Below, piece by piece: positions 1 to 8,777 of a stretch of 64,000 nt of DNA (positions within the stretch are counted from its first letter, which is position 1; the number at the start of each line of letters is the position of its first letter). This DNA is from Microbacterium caowuchunii (GTDB lineage Bacteria > Actinomycetota > Actinomycetes > Actinomycetales > Microbacteriaceae): assembly GCF_008727755.1 (NCBI RefSeq), contig NZ_CP044231.1:2728001-2792000 (forward strand), written 5' to 3'. Under the pieces are notes generated by a model. The model ran no database searches. It saw only the letters and a program-made list of their open reading frames with translations, and was not told the origin of the DNA. A program made the position numbers and the translations under genes.

Positions 1-136
1 TTCGGCGCGGGTGTCGACATGACCGGCTCCTCCCTCGCTCGGGAGCCTCCGGTGGATCCCGCGGAGCATTTCTACTCCCGCACCCAGGACGGGTCCCCGG
101 GTTGCCTTTCGCGTTCCGGCGGAGTAAAAAGACCGC

Positions 137-292
137 TCAGCCGGCCAGCACCCGGTGCACCGAGGCGACCGCGCTGGATCCCTCCCCGACCGCCGCGGCG
201 ACGCGCTTCATCGATCCGCTCCGCCACCGTGCAGCCGTGGCTGGCGAGGTAGAGCGCGGCCGAGACCTGGACGCCCGCCCGGACTGAGCGAC
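137..292 (-). pseudogene. Internally deleted remnant of a thioredoxin-reductase-like flavoprotein
   Basis: On the minus strand the last 28 codons read RSGSMKRVAAAVGEGSSAV followed by ASVHRVLAG and a stop. This resembles the C-terminus of thioredoxin reductase-like FAD/NAD(P) oxidoreductases (typically GDVRxGSxKRVAxAVGEGS). Immediately upstream, in another frame, lies AALYLASHGCTV preceded by a small-residue stretch, which resembles the helix after the NAD-binding glycine loop in the same family. The middle of the protein and the whole N-terminus are missing and the two pieces are out of frame. This is best read as a deleted, dead gene. The assignment rests on short matches, so it is moderate to low in confidence. 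The rest of bases 1-403 shows nothing else I can support. Confidence 0.4.
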
Positions 293-403
293 GCTGTACT
301 CCGTTTCCCGGAGGGACGGATACTGCCCCTGTCGCTCCTGCGCAACCCCCGCACGCGACCGTCCCTGTCGGATTAGGACAGGAGGGACGCCGAGGAGGTC
401 AGC

Positions 404-1456
404 ATGAGCTCGCACGACACCCGCACGGATGCTCCCCCTCCCGAACGGGAGGGCAAGCCGGACTCACCGGCCCAGTTGGAGAAGCGGTCCTGGAAGTACG
501 TCCTCGGCAAGACCGTCCGCGAGTTCACGGCGGATCAGTGCATGGATGCAGCGGCCGGCCTCACCTACTACGCCGTCCTGGCGCTCTTCCCGGCGCTGAT
601 CGCGATCTTCTCGCTGCTGGGCGTCTTCGGCCAGGGGGGTGCGGCGGCGGATGCGGTCCTGGGAATCGTGGAGGACGTCGCCCCGGGGGACACCGCGGAT
701 GCGCTGCGCGGCCCCATCGAGCAGCTCTCGAACGCGCCCGGGGCGGGCCTCGCGCTGATCTTCGGGATCGTCGTCGCGCTGTGGTCCGCATCCGGGTACG
801 TCGGCGCCTTCAGCCGCGCGATGAACCGGGTGTACGAGATCGCGGAGGGGCGTCCGTTCTGGAAGCTTCGCCCGATGCAACTGCTGGTGACCCTGATCGG
901 CGTCGTAGCGCTGACCATCGTGGCTCTCGCACTGGTCCTCTCCGGTGACGTGGCGTCCGCGATCGGCAACGCCATCGGGGTGGGCGAGGGCGTGCAGATC
1001 GCCTGGAACATCGCCCGATGGCCCCTCATGCTGCTGGTGGTCGTCTTCCTCGTCGCCGTGCTCTACTACGCGACCCCGAACGCCAAGCAGCCGAAGTTCC
1101 GGTGGATCAGCATGGGCGCCCTGCTCGCGATCGTCGTGCTCGCCATCGGCAGTGTCGGCTTCGGCTTCTACATCACGAACTTCTCCAACTACGACCGGAC
1201 ATACGGCTCCCTGGCCGGTGTCATCGTCTTCCTGCTCTGGCTGTGGATCGCCAACCTCGCCCTGCTGTTCGGTGCGGAGTTCGACGCGGAACTCGAGCGC
1301 GGGCGCCAGCTGCAGGCGGGCATCGCCGCCGAGGAGGACATCCAGCTACCGCCGCGGGACACCCGTGCGAGCGACAAGCGTGCGCAGAAGGAGGAGAAGG
1401 ACATCGAGGAGGGCCGCCGCATCCGCCTCGACCTCGATGAGGACTCGGGGCGTTGA
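404..1456 (+). CDS. YihY/virulence factor BrkB family membrane protein
   Basis: The product is 350 residues. Its sequence is that of the YihY/BrkB family of polytopic inner-membrane proteins, whose molecular role is poorly defined and which was historically mislabelled ribonuclease BN. The family signature is visible as AAAGLTYYAVLALFPALIA near residues 47-65. About six hydrophobic segments follow, including WPLMLLVVVFLVAVLYY and YGSLAGVIVFLLWLWIANL around residues 265-285. The N-terminal 45 residues and the last 50 residues are charged and hydrophilic, so both ends are probably cytoplasmic. The ATG is preceded by a good ribosome binding site (GAGGAGG), which fixes the start. It is followed by a convergent small minus-strand gene. 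Confidence 0.9.
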   Translation: MSSHDTRTDAPPPEREGKPDSPAQLEKRSWKYVLGKTVREFTADQCMDAAAGLTYYAVLALFPALIAIFSLLGVFGQGGAAADAVLGIVEDVAPGDTADALRGPIEQLSNAPGAGLALIFGIVVALWSASGYVGAFSRAMNRVYEIAEGRPFWKLRPMQLLVTLIGVVALTIVALALVLSGDVASAIGNAIGVGEGVQIAWNIARWPLMLLVVVFLVAVLYYATPNAKQPKFRWISMGALLAIVVLAIGSVGFGFYITNFSNYDRTYGSLAGVIVFLLWLWIANLALLFGAEFDAELERGRQLQAGIAAEEDIQLPPRDTRASDKRAQKEEKDIEEGRRIRLDLDEDSGR

Positions 1457-1463
1457 CCGGTCG

Positions 1464-1664
1464 TCAGGCGGAGACGGCCGGCACGTAACGCGGGACGTCT
1501 CCCCCCGCACCGCGGGCCGGCCCGTCGAGAACCGGATGGGTCCCCTCGCGCTCCCAGGACATCCCCTCGGCCTCGATGAGCTCATCTGCGGCGTCCACCT
1601 CGACGCGCTTCGACCAGGACTCCGTCACCAGCATCACCTGCACCATGCGGCGACGGTACCGCAC
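1464..1664 (-). CDS. Small conserved-looking hypothetical protein
   Basis: This 66-codon frame starts at GTG with GGAGG eight bases upstream, a better initiation site than the ATG seven codons later. The product is hydrophilic and acidic in the middle (WSKRVEVDAADELIEAEGMS) and ends GGDVPRYVPAVSA. It has no membrane segment or recognisable domain. It lies tail to tail with the YihY gene, only seven bases from its stop, and no other frame in the 294-base gap looks coding. I do not recognise the family. The ribosome binding site and protein-like composition support a real gene, but this needs comparison with relatives. Confidence 0.5.
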   Translation of the reverse strand: MRYRRRMVQVMLVTESWSKRVEVDAADELIEAEGMSWEREGTHPVLDGPARGAGGDVPRYVPAVSA

Positions 1665-1750
1665 GGGATCATCCTCCGGGATGACGCGAGCGACCCGACC
1701 TCACTCCCGCGGCCGATGACGCCGGCTCCCGCGCCGACGAGGCTGGGAAC

Positions 1751-2446
1751 ATGGACACCTCAGTGCTGCACGCGACCGGACTGGTCAAGACCTACGGAAC
1801 CACCCACGCCCTCGCCGGCGTCGACCTCGCCATCCGGCGCGGGGAGTCGGTCGCGGTGATGGGGGCATCGGGTTCGGGCAAGACGACGCTGCTGCACGTG
1901 CTCGCCGGCATCACCGCGCCCGACGCGGGCGCCGTGACCTTCTCCCCCGCCTCCGGCGCCCCGGTGCAGGTCACCGGGCTGCGCGAGACGGGACGGTCGA
2001 AGCTGCGCCGGGAGAGCTTCGGGTTCGTCTTCCAGCAGGGACTGCTGATCCCCGAGCTCACCGCCATCGAGAACGTCGCCATCGCCCTCATGATCACCGG
2101 GCGCAGCCGCGCCGAGTCGATGGAGCGGGCAGCGTCCTGGCTGGGCGCTCTGGGCCTCGCCGGCATGGAGGAGCGCCGCATCGGCGAGCTCTCCGGAGGG
2201 CAGGCGCAGCGCGTGGCCATCGCGCGGGCGCAGGTGACCGGGGCGGAGATCGTCTTCGCCGACGAGCCGACCGGTGCACTGGACTCCCGCACCTCCGTCG
2301 AGGTCATGGACGCGCTCCTCTGGGCGACGACCCAGCAGGGACGCACCCTCGTCGTGGTCACCCACGACCCCGACGTCGCCGCCCGTTGCTCACGCACGGT
2401 CGCCGTCCGCGACGGCCGGCTCGTGTCCGCGGGGGTGTCCGCATGA
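1751..2446 (+). CDS. ABC transporter ATP-binding protein (MacB/LolD type)
   Basis: The 231-residue ATPase carries Walker A GASGSGKTT (about residues 37-45), a Q-loop (FVFQQGLL), the ABC signature LSGGQAQRVAIARA (about 142-155) and Walker B/D-loop FADEPTGALDS. The GALDS ending is typical of the MacB/LolD/FtsE branch that pairs with FtsX-fold permeases. Its stop overlaps the start of the downstream permease (ATGA), so the two are translationally coupled and surely form one complex. Such pairs export peptides or lipoproteins or act as mechanotransmission exporters in antimicrobial-peptide resistance. No substrate can be assigned, and no two-component system is adjacent. Confidence 0.9.
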   Translation: MDTSVLHATGLVKTYGTTHALAGVDLAIRRGESVAVMGASGSGKTTLLHVLAGITAPDAGAVTFSPASGAPVQVTGLRETGRSKLRRESFGFVFQQGLLIPELTAIENVAIALMITGRSRAESMERAASWLGALGLAGMEERRIGELSGGQAQRVAIARAQVTGAEIVFADEPTGALDSRTSVEVMDALLWATTQQGRTLVVVTHDPDVAARCSRTVAVRDGRLVSAGVSA

Positions 2447-3759
2447 ACGCCCGCGTCCTGATGCTGCTGATGCGGCCGAGCCCCGGCCAGAACGACGTCC
2501 TGGCGCTCCCGGTCGTGGCCTTCGCGACCGTGAGCACACTCGTGCTCACGGTGGTCGGCGGGGCACAGTCCTTCTGGGGCTGGACCGATCCGGAGGCGCC
2601 GATCTACCACGCCCTCGCGGCGATCGCACTCGTGCTCCTGGTCGTCCCGCTACTGACCCTCGGCGGAGCGGCGGCGCGGCTGTCGGCACGCCGCCGTGAC
2701 GAGCGCCTGTCCACCCTCCGGCTCCTGGGAGTCTCCCCCGCCGGGGTCGTGGGCGCGACGGTGCTGGAGTCGGCTGTGCTCGCCGCGGTCGGGGCCGTGG
2801 CCGGTGTCGTCGTCCACCTGCTGCTCGTCCCACTCGTCGGCCTCATCCCGTTCCGCGGCGAGGCGCTCGGCGCGGGTTCCGTGCTGCTGCCGGTACCGGT
2901 CGTCCTCGCCATCATCGGCGCGATCGTCCTGCTCGCCGCGTCCAGCGCCGCCCTCGGTCTGCGGAAGGTCGTGATCTCGCCGCTCGGGGTCCGCACCCGC
3001 GCGGTCGCCGGGAAGGCCCACTGGTTCCGTGCGGTCATCACGGTCGCCGCACTCGTCGCCGCGTTCGCGCTGATCTCGCTGGTGCCGTCGGCTGCCGAGA
3101 TGCTGCCGACGATCATCGTGCTCACCGTGGTGTTCGCGATCGCCTTCGCCGTCCTCAACGTCATCGGGCCCTGGGTGATCCGGGTTCAGGCGCGTCTGCG
3201 ACTGCGCCGGGCGAAGGGTCCCGAACAGCTACTCTCGGCGCGCACCGTGCTGGAGTCCCCGAAGGCCGCGTGGCGGCAGGTCAGCGGCGTCGCCATGGCG
3301 AGCTTCATCGCCGTGTTCGCCGGAACCGCCGTCGCCCTGCTGGAGGTCATGGGAACGGGTTCGGTCGAGGACGTCCAGCTGGCCGTCGACATCCGCACCG
3401 GCCTGATCATCACCCTGGTGGCCACGTTCCTCATGGTGGCCGCCTCGGTCGGGATGAATCAGGCGGCGGAGATCCTGGACCGGCAGGATCTGCACCTGAG
3501 CCTGCACCGCCTGGGGATGCCGGTCGAGACGGTGGAGACCGCGCGTCGCGGCGCGGTGATGAGCCCGCTGCTGGTGACGGCGATCGGCTCCGCGGTCGTC
3601 GCGGGAATCATGATCTCCCCCCTGCTCGGGGCGACGCTGATCACCGCTCCCCTCTCGATCGCGACCATCGCCGCGGTGATCGCCGCGGGGATCGGCATCG
3701 TGTGGCTCAGCACCCTGGCGACCCGGCCCATCCTCCGTCGGGCGTTCGCGGCGGCGTGA
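2443..3759 (+). CDS. FtsX-like ABC transporter permease
   Basis: The product from the ATG that overlaps the ATPase stop is 438 residues. It is a hydrophobic protein with about eight to ten predicted membrane segments. The hydrophobic, glycine-rich segments after the motif RLSARRRDERLSTLRLLGVS (about residues 75-95) are typical of FtsX-like permeases, where this stretch couples the first membrane helix to the ATPase. A second copy of this logic occurs near ILDRQDLHLSLHRLGMPVET (about 345-365), so the protein has two FtsX-like halves. No large extracellular MacB-type domain is present. An in-frame ATG 19 codons upstream would overlap the ATPase by 61 bases, so the coupled start is preferred. 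Partner and substrate are as for the preceding ATPase. Confidence 0.85.
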   Translation: MNARVLMLLMRPSPGQNDVLALPVVAFATVSTLVLTVVGGAQSFWGWTDPEAPIYHALAAIALVLLVVPLLTLGGAAARLSARRRDERLSTLRLLGVSPAGVVGATVLESAVLAAVGAVAGVVVHLLLVPLVGLIPFRGEALGAGSVLLPVPVVLAIIGAIVLLAASSAALGLRKVVISPLGVRTRAVAGKAHWFRAVITVAALVAAFALISLVPSAAEMLPTIIVLTVVFAIAFAVLNVIGPWVIRVQARLRLRRAKGPEQLLSARTVLESPKAAWRQVSGVAMASFIAVFAGTAVALLEVMGTGSVEDVQLAVDIRTGLIITLVATFLMVAASVGMNQAAEILDRQDLHLSLHRLGMPVETVETARRGAVMSPLLVTAIGSAVVAGIMISPLLGATLITAPLSIATIAAVIAAGIGIVWLSTLATRPILRRAFAAA

Positions 3760-3784
3760 GCCGGGTCACCGGGTGGCCGGCCGC

Positions 3785-4828
3785 TCAGGCGGCGGCTGTG
3801 GCGTCGTCGATCTCGCCCACGAGCACCTCGAGGACGTCTTCGAGGTACAACAGACCCACGGTGCGACCGTCGGCGTCGAGGCTGCGGGCGACGTGGGCGC
3901 CGCGGCGCCGCAGGATGGCCATGGCGTCCTCCAGCTCGGCGGTGCGCGGGACCGAGACGAGTCTCCGCAGGCGTTTCTGCGGGATCGGTGCGTGGAACTG
4001 CTCCGGACGGTCGAGGTCCATGACGTCCTTCATGTGCACGTATGCCTGCGGCTCACCGTCCGGCCCCGCGATCACGTAGCGCGAGTACCCGTGCTCGGCG
4101 ACCGCGCGCTGCACATCTGCGGGCCTCGCCCCGTCCGGCAGCAGCACCATCCCTGGCAGCGGCACGTCCACGTCCGCGACGGTCTTCTCGGTGAACTGGA
4201 AGGCGCCCGCGAGAGTGCCCGAGGCATCCTGGAGGGTCCCTTCTCGACGGGACTGCTCCACGATGTTCGCCACCTCGTCGAGCGTGTACGTGCTCGTCGC
4301 CTCGTTCTTGGGTTGGACCCGGAACAGGCGGAGGATGCCGTTGGCCGCGGTGTTGAGCGTCCAGATGACCGGCGTGAACACCTTCGCGACCAGCACGAGC
4401 GCGGGCGCCAGGAGGAGCGCGGCACGGTCGGGTACCGAGAAGGCCATGTTCTTCGGGATCATCTCGCCGAACACCACGTGCAGGAACGTCACGAGCGTGA
4501 GCGCGACGGCGAACGCGACGATGCTGATCACCTCGGCCGAGAGACCGGTGAGTCCCAGCGGGATCTCCAGGAGGTGGTGGATCGCCGGCTCCGAGACGTT
4601 CAGGATGAGCAGCGAGCAGATCGTGATGCCGAGCTGGCTCGTGGCGAGCATGAGGGTCGCGTGCTCCATTGCCCACAGCGTGGTCCTCGCGGCACGGCTG
4701 CCCCGTTCCGCGAGCGGCTCGATCTGCGAACGACGCGCCGAGATGACGGCGAACTCCGCGCCGACGAAGAACGCGTTGCCCGCGAGCAGTACGAACAGCC
4801 AGATGAGGCCGGGCAGGTACTCACTCAT
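3785..4828 (-). CDS. CNNM/CBS-domain membrane protein (hemolysin C-like family)
   Basis: The product is 347 residues and belongs to the CNNM (DUF21) plus CBS family, often annotated hemolysin or magnesium/cobalt efflux protein. The first about 190 residues form the DUF21 membrane domain with an N-terminal segment (IWLFVLLAGNAFFVGAEFA) and further helices. The family motif appears as ATSQLGITICSLLILN. Residues about 205-335 form two CBS modules. Compared with its neighbour it lacks the C-terminal CorC/HlyC (transporter-associated) domain, as is common for the second member of such pairs. Its start overlaps the end of the upstream paralogue by eight bases, which implies co-expression and possibly a heteromeric complex. 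Ion transport is inferred from the family. Confidence 0.88.
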   Translation of the reverse strand: MSEYLPGLIWLFVLLAGNAFFVGAEFAVISARRSQIEPLAERGSRAARTTLWAMEHATLMLATSQLGITICSLLILNVSEPAIHHLLEIPLGLTGLSAEVISIVAFAVALTLVTFLHVVFGEMIPKNMAFSVPDRAALLLAPALVLVAKVFTPVIWTLNTAANGILRLFRVQPKNEATSTYTLDEVANIVEQSRREGTLQDASGTLAGAFQFTEKTVADVDVPLPGMVLLPDGARPADVQRAVAEHGYSRYVIAGPDGEPQAYVHMKDVMDLDRPEQFHAPIPQKRLRRLVSVPRTAELEDAMAILRRRGAHVARSLDADGRTVGLLYLEDVLEVLVGEIDDATAAA

Positions 4829-6188
4829 GGCGGTTCCCCTTCGCGAGGGTGTGCACGATCCGGTCGTGACGGGTCAGCAGGCTGGGGTCGTGCTGCGGGT
4901 CGTCCGGGGTGTAGCGGAGCCGGACGATCCGATGCCCGTCGATCCGCTCGATGCGGAGCATGCCGCCGGCGATCCGCACCTCGTCGCCGAGCTCCGGGAG
5001 GCGCCCGAGGGCGTCGGTCACGTAGCCGCCCGCCGTGTCGTAGTCCCCGCCGTCCGGGATCTCGATCGAGGTCCGGTCGAGCACCTCGTCCGGACGCCAC
5101 GCGGCGTCGAACGTGATCGAACGGCCGGAGCGCAGCACACCGGTCCGGGTGCGGTCGTGTTCGTCCTCCAGCTCGCCGACGATCTCCTCGACGAGGTCCT
5201 CGAGCGTGACGATCCCGGCCGTGCCGCCGTGCTCATCGCCGACGACCGCGATCTGGAGGCCTTCCGCCCGCAGGAGTCCGAGCAGGTGATCCGCCCCCAT
5301 CCCCTCCGGGACGGTGCGCACCTCGCTCATGAGGTGTTCCGCCCGGACGGCGGACCGCTCATCGAGGGGGATGGCGAAGGCCTGTTTGACGTGCAGCACG
5401 CCGACGACGCGGTCCGGGGTGCCGTCGATGACGGGAAAGCGGGAGAACCCGGTGGCGCGCGAGGTGGCGATGATGTCCTCCGCGGTGTCCGTGATCTCGA
5501 CGCTCGCCATCCGCACCCGCGGCGTCATGACGTCGGAGGCGTCGTGCTCGCTGAAGCGCAGGGTGCGCCGCAGCAGCTGCGCATCGGAATCGTCCAGCAG
5601 GCCCGCGGTGGCTGAGTGCCGGATGAGGTAGGAGAGTTCGTCCGCGCTCCGCGCGCCGGACAGCTCCTCCTTCGGCTCGATGCCGACCGAGCGGATGATG
5701 GCGTTGGCGGTGTTGTTGAACAGCAGGATCAACGGTTTGAACACGGCCGTGAACGCACGCTGGAACGGTGTGACGACCTTCGCCGTCGCCAGTGGCAGCG
5801 CCAGCGCGAAGTTCTTGGGCACGAGTTCGCCGATGATCATCGAGAACAGGGTGGCGAGCACCACGCCCACGACGACCCCGATCGGGGTCACCGCACCCGC
5901 GGGAACGCCGAGTCCGAGAAGCGGCTCCCGGAGCAGGCTGGAGACCGCGGGCTCGAAGGTGTAGCCGGTGAGCAGGGTCGTCAGGGTGATGCCGAGCTGC
6001 GCGCTGGACAGGTGCGTGGACGTGATCCGCAGCGCCGCGATCGTGCCGTCGAGGCCTCGTTCACCGCGCGCACGCCGCGCCTCCAGCTCGTGGCGGTCGA
6101 GGTTCACCAGTGCGAACTCGCTCGCGACGAACAGACCGGTACCGACGGTCAAGACGACGCCGATCCCGAGCATGAACCATTCGTTCAT
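4821..6188 (-). CDS. CNNM/CBS-domain membrane protein with CorC/HlyC domain
   Basis: The 455-residue product has the full hemolysin C-like architecture. The DUF21 membrane domain covers about residues 1-200 and carries [20 protein letters not shown]. Two CBS modules follow at about 215-345, containing the conserved [12 protein letters not shown] start and [18 protein letters not shown] end. A CorC/HlyC transporter-associated domain closes the protein at about 355-440. The ATG has AGGGGG eight bases upstream. It is the first gene of a two-gene minus-strand operon with its shorter paralogue. Family members are linked to magnesium or cobalt efflux or membrane-ion homeostasis, but the substrate here is unproven. 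The 220 bases upstream hold no recognisable gene. Confidence 0.9.
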   Translation of the reverse strand: MNEWFMLGIGVVLTVGTGLFVASEFALVNLDRHELEARRARGERGLDGTIAALRITSTHLSSAQLGITLTTLLTGYTFEPAVSSLLREPLLGLGVPAGAVTPIGVVVGVVLATLFSMIIGELVPKNFALALPLATAKVVTPFQRAFTAVFKPLILLFNNTANAIIRSVGIEPKEELSGARSADELSYLIRHSATAGLLDDSDAQLLRRTLRFSEHDASDVMTPRVRMASVEITDTAEDIIATSRATGFSRFPVIDGTPDRVVGVLHVKQAFAIPLDERSAVRAEHLMSEVRTVPEGMGADHLLGLLRAEGLQIAVVGDEHGGTAGIVTLEDLVEEIVGELEDEHDRTRTGVLRSGRSITFDAAWRPDEVLDRTSIEIPDGGDYDTAGGYVTDALGRLPELGDEVRIAGGMLRIERIDGHRIVRLRYTPDDPQHDPSLLTRHDRIVHTLAKGNRHE

Positions 6189-6408
6189 TCGTTACACCCC
6201 CTGACCCGAAGAAGTCCCGCCGCAGCGGGTGGGTGGTCAGAGGGCGAGGGACTATGCGCCGGAGGGTCATCCATGATGCCGTCCACGCTAGCGAGCGGTA
6301 TCTATCAGCCGGCTGAACGCGAAGGGGCCGGGGAAGACGCGACGGTCCGCCGTGCACCCGGTCGCCGGCGCGGGGGCCAGGACCGCGGTGCACGACGGTC
6401 GTCGGACC

Positions 6409-7197
6409 TCACACGGGCCGCACGTCCGCCGCCACTCGTCCGTGCCGCTGCGCAGGCAGAAGCAGCGGCCCGGCGAGCCGGAAGACGAGGTTGATCAGCA
6501 GACCGATCACACCCACCAGCACGATGCCGGCGTACACCTGCTCGATTGCGAACTGCTGGCCCGCTCGACGGATCATCGCCCCCAGCCCGTACTCCGCGCC
6601 GACGAACTCCGCCGCGATGAGGGTGATCAGACAGGTGGCCATGCCGAGCCGCAGTCCGTTCAGGAGGCCCGGCGCGATCGCGGGGAAGAGCAACTTCGTG
6701 AAGAATCGCGTGCCGGTCGCCCCGAAATTACGCCCTGCCTCGAGCAGGTCGGCGGGCACGTCACGCACGCTCCCCCGCGTGCTGATGATGATCTGGAAGA
6801 ACGCCGTCGCGAAGGCCGTGATGATGTAGGCGACCTCGCCACGTCCGACGATGATGATGAACAGCGGCAGCAGTGCGATCTTCGGCAGCGGGTACAGCGT
6901 GTCCGTGATCGGGCGGATGAGCATCTCGACGGTGCGCCAGCGGCCGGACGCGACCCCGATCGCCACCCCGAACACCGCGGCGAGCGCGAAGGCGACGCCG
7001 AGCCGTTGCAGCGTCAGCACGAGATCGAGTCCCAGTCTTCCGTCGAGGAGTTCCCCTGCGGTCGTGGCGAGGATACTGCTGGGCGGCGGGAAGAACCGCG
7101 GGTCGAGCAGGCCGGCTCGGGTGGTGACCTCCCACAGGACGAGCACGACGACGGGTATCGTCCAGGTCTGCGCCCATCGGCGCACGGCGGGGCTCAT
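6409..7197 (-). CDS. ABC transporter permease (SsuC/TauC family), last gene of operon
   Basis: This 262-residue permease of the nitrate/sulfonate/taurine class has about six membrane helices. The conserved cytoplasmic EAA-like loop reads DLLEAGRNFGATGTRFFTKL (about residues 150-170), which docks onto the ATPase. The N-terminal FFPPPSSIL element is typical of SsuC/TauC proteins. The start ATG overlaps the stop of the preceding permease (ATGA). The two permeases are paralogous and probably form a heterodimeric channel. It is the last gene of the five-gene operon that starts with the thiamine-diphosphate enzyme, so the imported compound is presumably that enzyme's substrate or a precursor. Confidence 0.88.
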   Translation of the reverse strand: MSPAVRRWAQTWTIPVVVLVLWEVTTRAGLLDPRFFPPPSSILATTAGELLDGRLGLDLVLTLQRLGVAFALAAVFGVAIGVASGRWRTVEMLIRPITDTLYPLPKIALLPLFIIIVGRGEVAYIITAFATAFFQIIISTRGSVRDVPADLLEAGRNFGATGTRFFTKLLFPAIAPGLLNGLRLGMATCLITLIAAEFVGAEYGLGAMIRRAGQQFAIEQVYAGIVLVGVIGLLINLVFRLAGPLLLPAQRHGRVAADVRPV

Positions 7198-7973
7198 ACT
7201 TGCGCTCCCTTCACGTCGCGACGCCAGGGCAGCAGCCGGTCGGCGACGGCATCGAATCCGACAGAGCTCAGCAGGCCGAGGACGGCGATGATGAGCAATG
7301 CGACATACATGTCGGTCACTCGCAGGATCTGCCAGTTCGCCCACAGGAACTGGCCCAGTCCGTTGGACGCGCCCACCATCTCGATCGCGATCACCGCGAT
7401 GAGGGTGAATCCCAGCGCGACCCGGATACCGGTCACGATCGAGGGCAACGCACCGGGGACGAGCACGCTGAAGAAGCGACGGATCCCCTGGGATCCGTAG
7501 TTGTCCGCGACCTCCATCAGGGTGCGGTCGATCGTCCGCACCCCGGCGACGGTGTAGAGGATCACGACGATGAGGGGTGTCACCAGCGCGGTGAGGATGA
7601 TCGCCGTCTCGGTCCGCCCGAGCAGGAACGTGAGGAACGGGAAGAACAGCACGCCCGGGATCGGGTAGAGGAACGCGAGCATCGTGTTCGTGCCGCGCTC
7701 CAGCCACTGGGAGGCGGTGATGGCGATGCCGATCGCGACCCCGAGCACGATCGCGAGCAGGATGGTCACCAGGACGCGCAGGACGGTGGCGATGATGTCG
7801 CCGCCGAGCCCCGAGGCGGGGTCGAAGACGATCACGCTCCGCTCGATGATCTTCGTGGGAGGGGGGAAGAACGTGGCCCGGACGATCCCCGTCCGGCTGA
7901 GGATCTCCCAGAGGAGCAGGATGGCGACCGGCCCCACCACGAGCGCCCACTTCTCTTTGAGCGCAGGACGCAT
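7194..7973 (-). CDS. ABC transporter permease (SsuC/TauC family)
   Basis: The 259-residue permease has six predicted membrane helices and the same FFPPPTKII N-terminal element as its neighbour. Its EAA-like loop is EVADNYGSQGIRRFFSVLVP (about residues 140-160). The start ATG overlaps the stop of the upstream ATPase by one base (TGATG) and its own stop overlaps the next permease start, so all three are translationally coupled. Two distinct permeases, rather than one homodimerising permease, occur in several NMT1/ThiY-type importers. The substrate is not evident from sequence. Confidence 0.88.
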   Translation of the reverse strand: MRPALKEKWALVVGPVAILLLWEILSRTGIVRATFFPPPTKIIERSVIVFDPASGLGGDIIATVLRVLVTILLAIVLGVAIGIAITASQWLERGTNTMLAFLYPIPGVLFFPFLTFLLGRTETAIILTALVTPLIVVILYTVAGVRTIDRTLMEVADNYGSQGIRRFFSVLVPGALPSIVTGIRVALGFTLIAVIAIEMVGASNGLGQFLWANWQILRVTDMYVALLIIAVLGLLSSVGFDAVADRLLPWRRDVKGAQV

Positions 7974-8764
7974 CACCGCTCGTCCACCGCCATGGCGGCC
8001 TGCACTTCGTCTCTCAGGTGGTCCCAGATGTCCTGCGAGAGTGCGGCGAATTCGGGGGTCCCGCGCAGCGCCGGGGTGCGGTGCGGGCCGAAGTCGAGTT
8101 CGACGATGTCGCGGATGCGCCCCGGACGGGCGGACATCAGGACCACGCGGTCGGAGAGGAAGACCGCCTCGTCGATGGCGTGCGTGATGTAGAGCACGGT
8201 CGGTTTCGTCTGCTGACGCAGCTCCAGGATCTGCTCCTGCAGCAGCGTCCGGGTCTGGGCGTCCAGGGCGCCCAAGGGCTCGTCCATGAGGAGCACTTCG
8301 GCATCCTGTGCCAGCGCACGTGCGATTCCCACGCGCTGCTTCATCCCTCCGGACAGCTGGTGCGGGTAGAAGTCGCCGAAGCGCCCGAGGCCGAGGCGAG
8401 CCAACTGCTCGTCGGCGATCTCCGCGGCCTCCTTCTTCGGGACCTTGCGGTTGCGGGGCCCGAACATGACGTTCTCCCGGACGGAGAGCCACGGGAAAAG
8501 CGCATGCTCCTGGAAGACCATGGCGGTCTTGGGACGATCGGGCCGGGAGCTGTCGATCTCCACCGTCCCGGCGGAGGGCTCGTAGAGACCTGCGACCAGC
8601 CTGAGCAGCGTCGATTTGCCGCATCCCGAGGGCCCCACGATGGAGACGAACTCGGACTCCGCGATGTCCAGGGAGACCCCGTCGAGAGCGGTGACCGATT
8701 CCTGTCCCGGGAACCGTTTCGTGACGTCGGTGAGACGGACTTTGGGTTTCGTGTCCACGATCAT
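7973..8764 (-). CDS. ABC transporter ATP-binding protein (SsuB/TauB family)
   Basis: The 263-residue ATPase shows Walker A GPSGCGKST (about residues 42-50), Q-loop MVFQEHALFPW, signature LSGGMKQRVGIARA (about 136-149) and Walker B LLMDEPLGALD. It ends with the TauB/SsuB-type switch region YITHAIDEAVFLSDRV. This is the nitrate/sulfonate/taurine class of importer ATPases. It lies 13 bases after the binding-protein gene and overlaps the first permease. It should energise uptake by the two downstream permeases. Confidence 0.9.
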   Translation of the reverse strand: MIVDTKPKVRLTDVTKRFPGQESVTALDGVSLDIAESEFVSIVGPSGCGKSTLLRLVAGLYEPSAGTVEIDSSRPDRPKTAMVFQEHALFPWLSVRENVMFGPRNRKVPKKEAAEIADEQLARLGLGRFGDFYPHQLSGGMKQRVGIARALAQDAEVLLMDEPLGALDAQTRTLLQEQILELRQQTKPTVLYITHAIDEAVFLSDRVVLMSARPGRIRDIVELDFGPHRTPALRGTPEFAALSQDIWDHLRDEVQAAMAVDER

Positions 8765-8777
8765 GCGTGCGCCCCGC

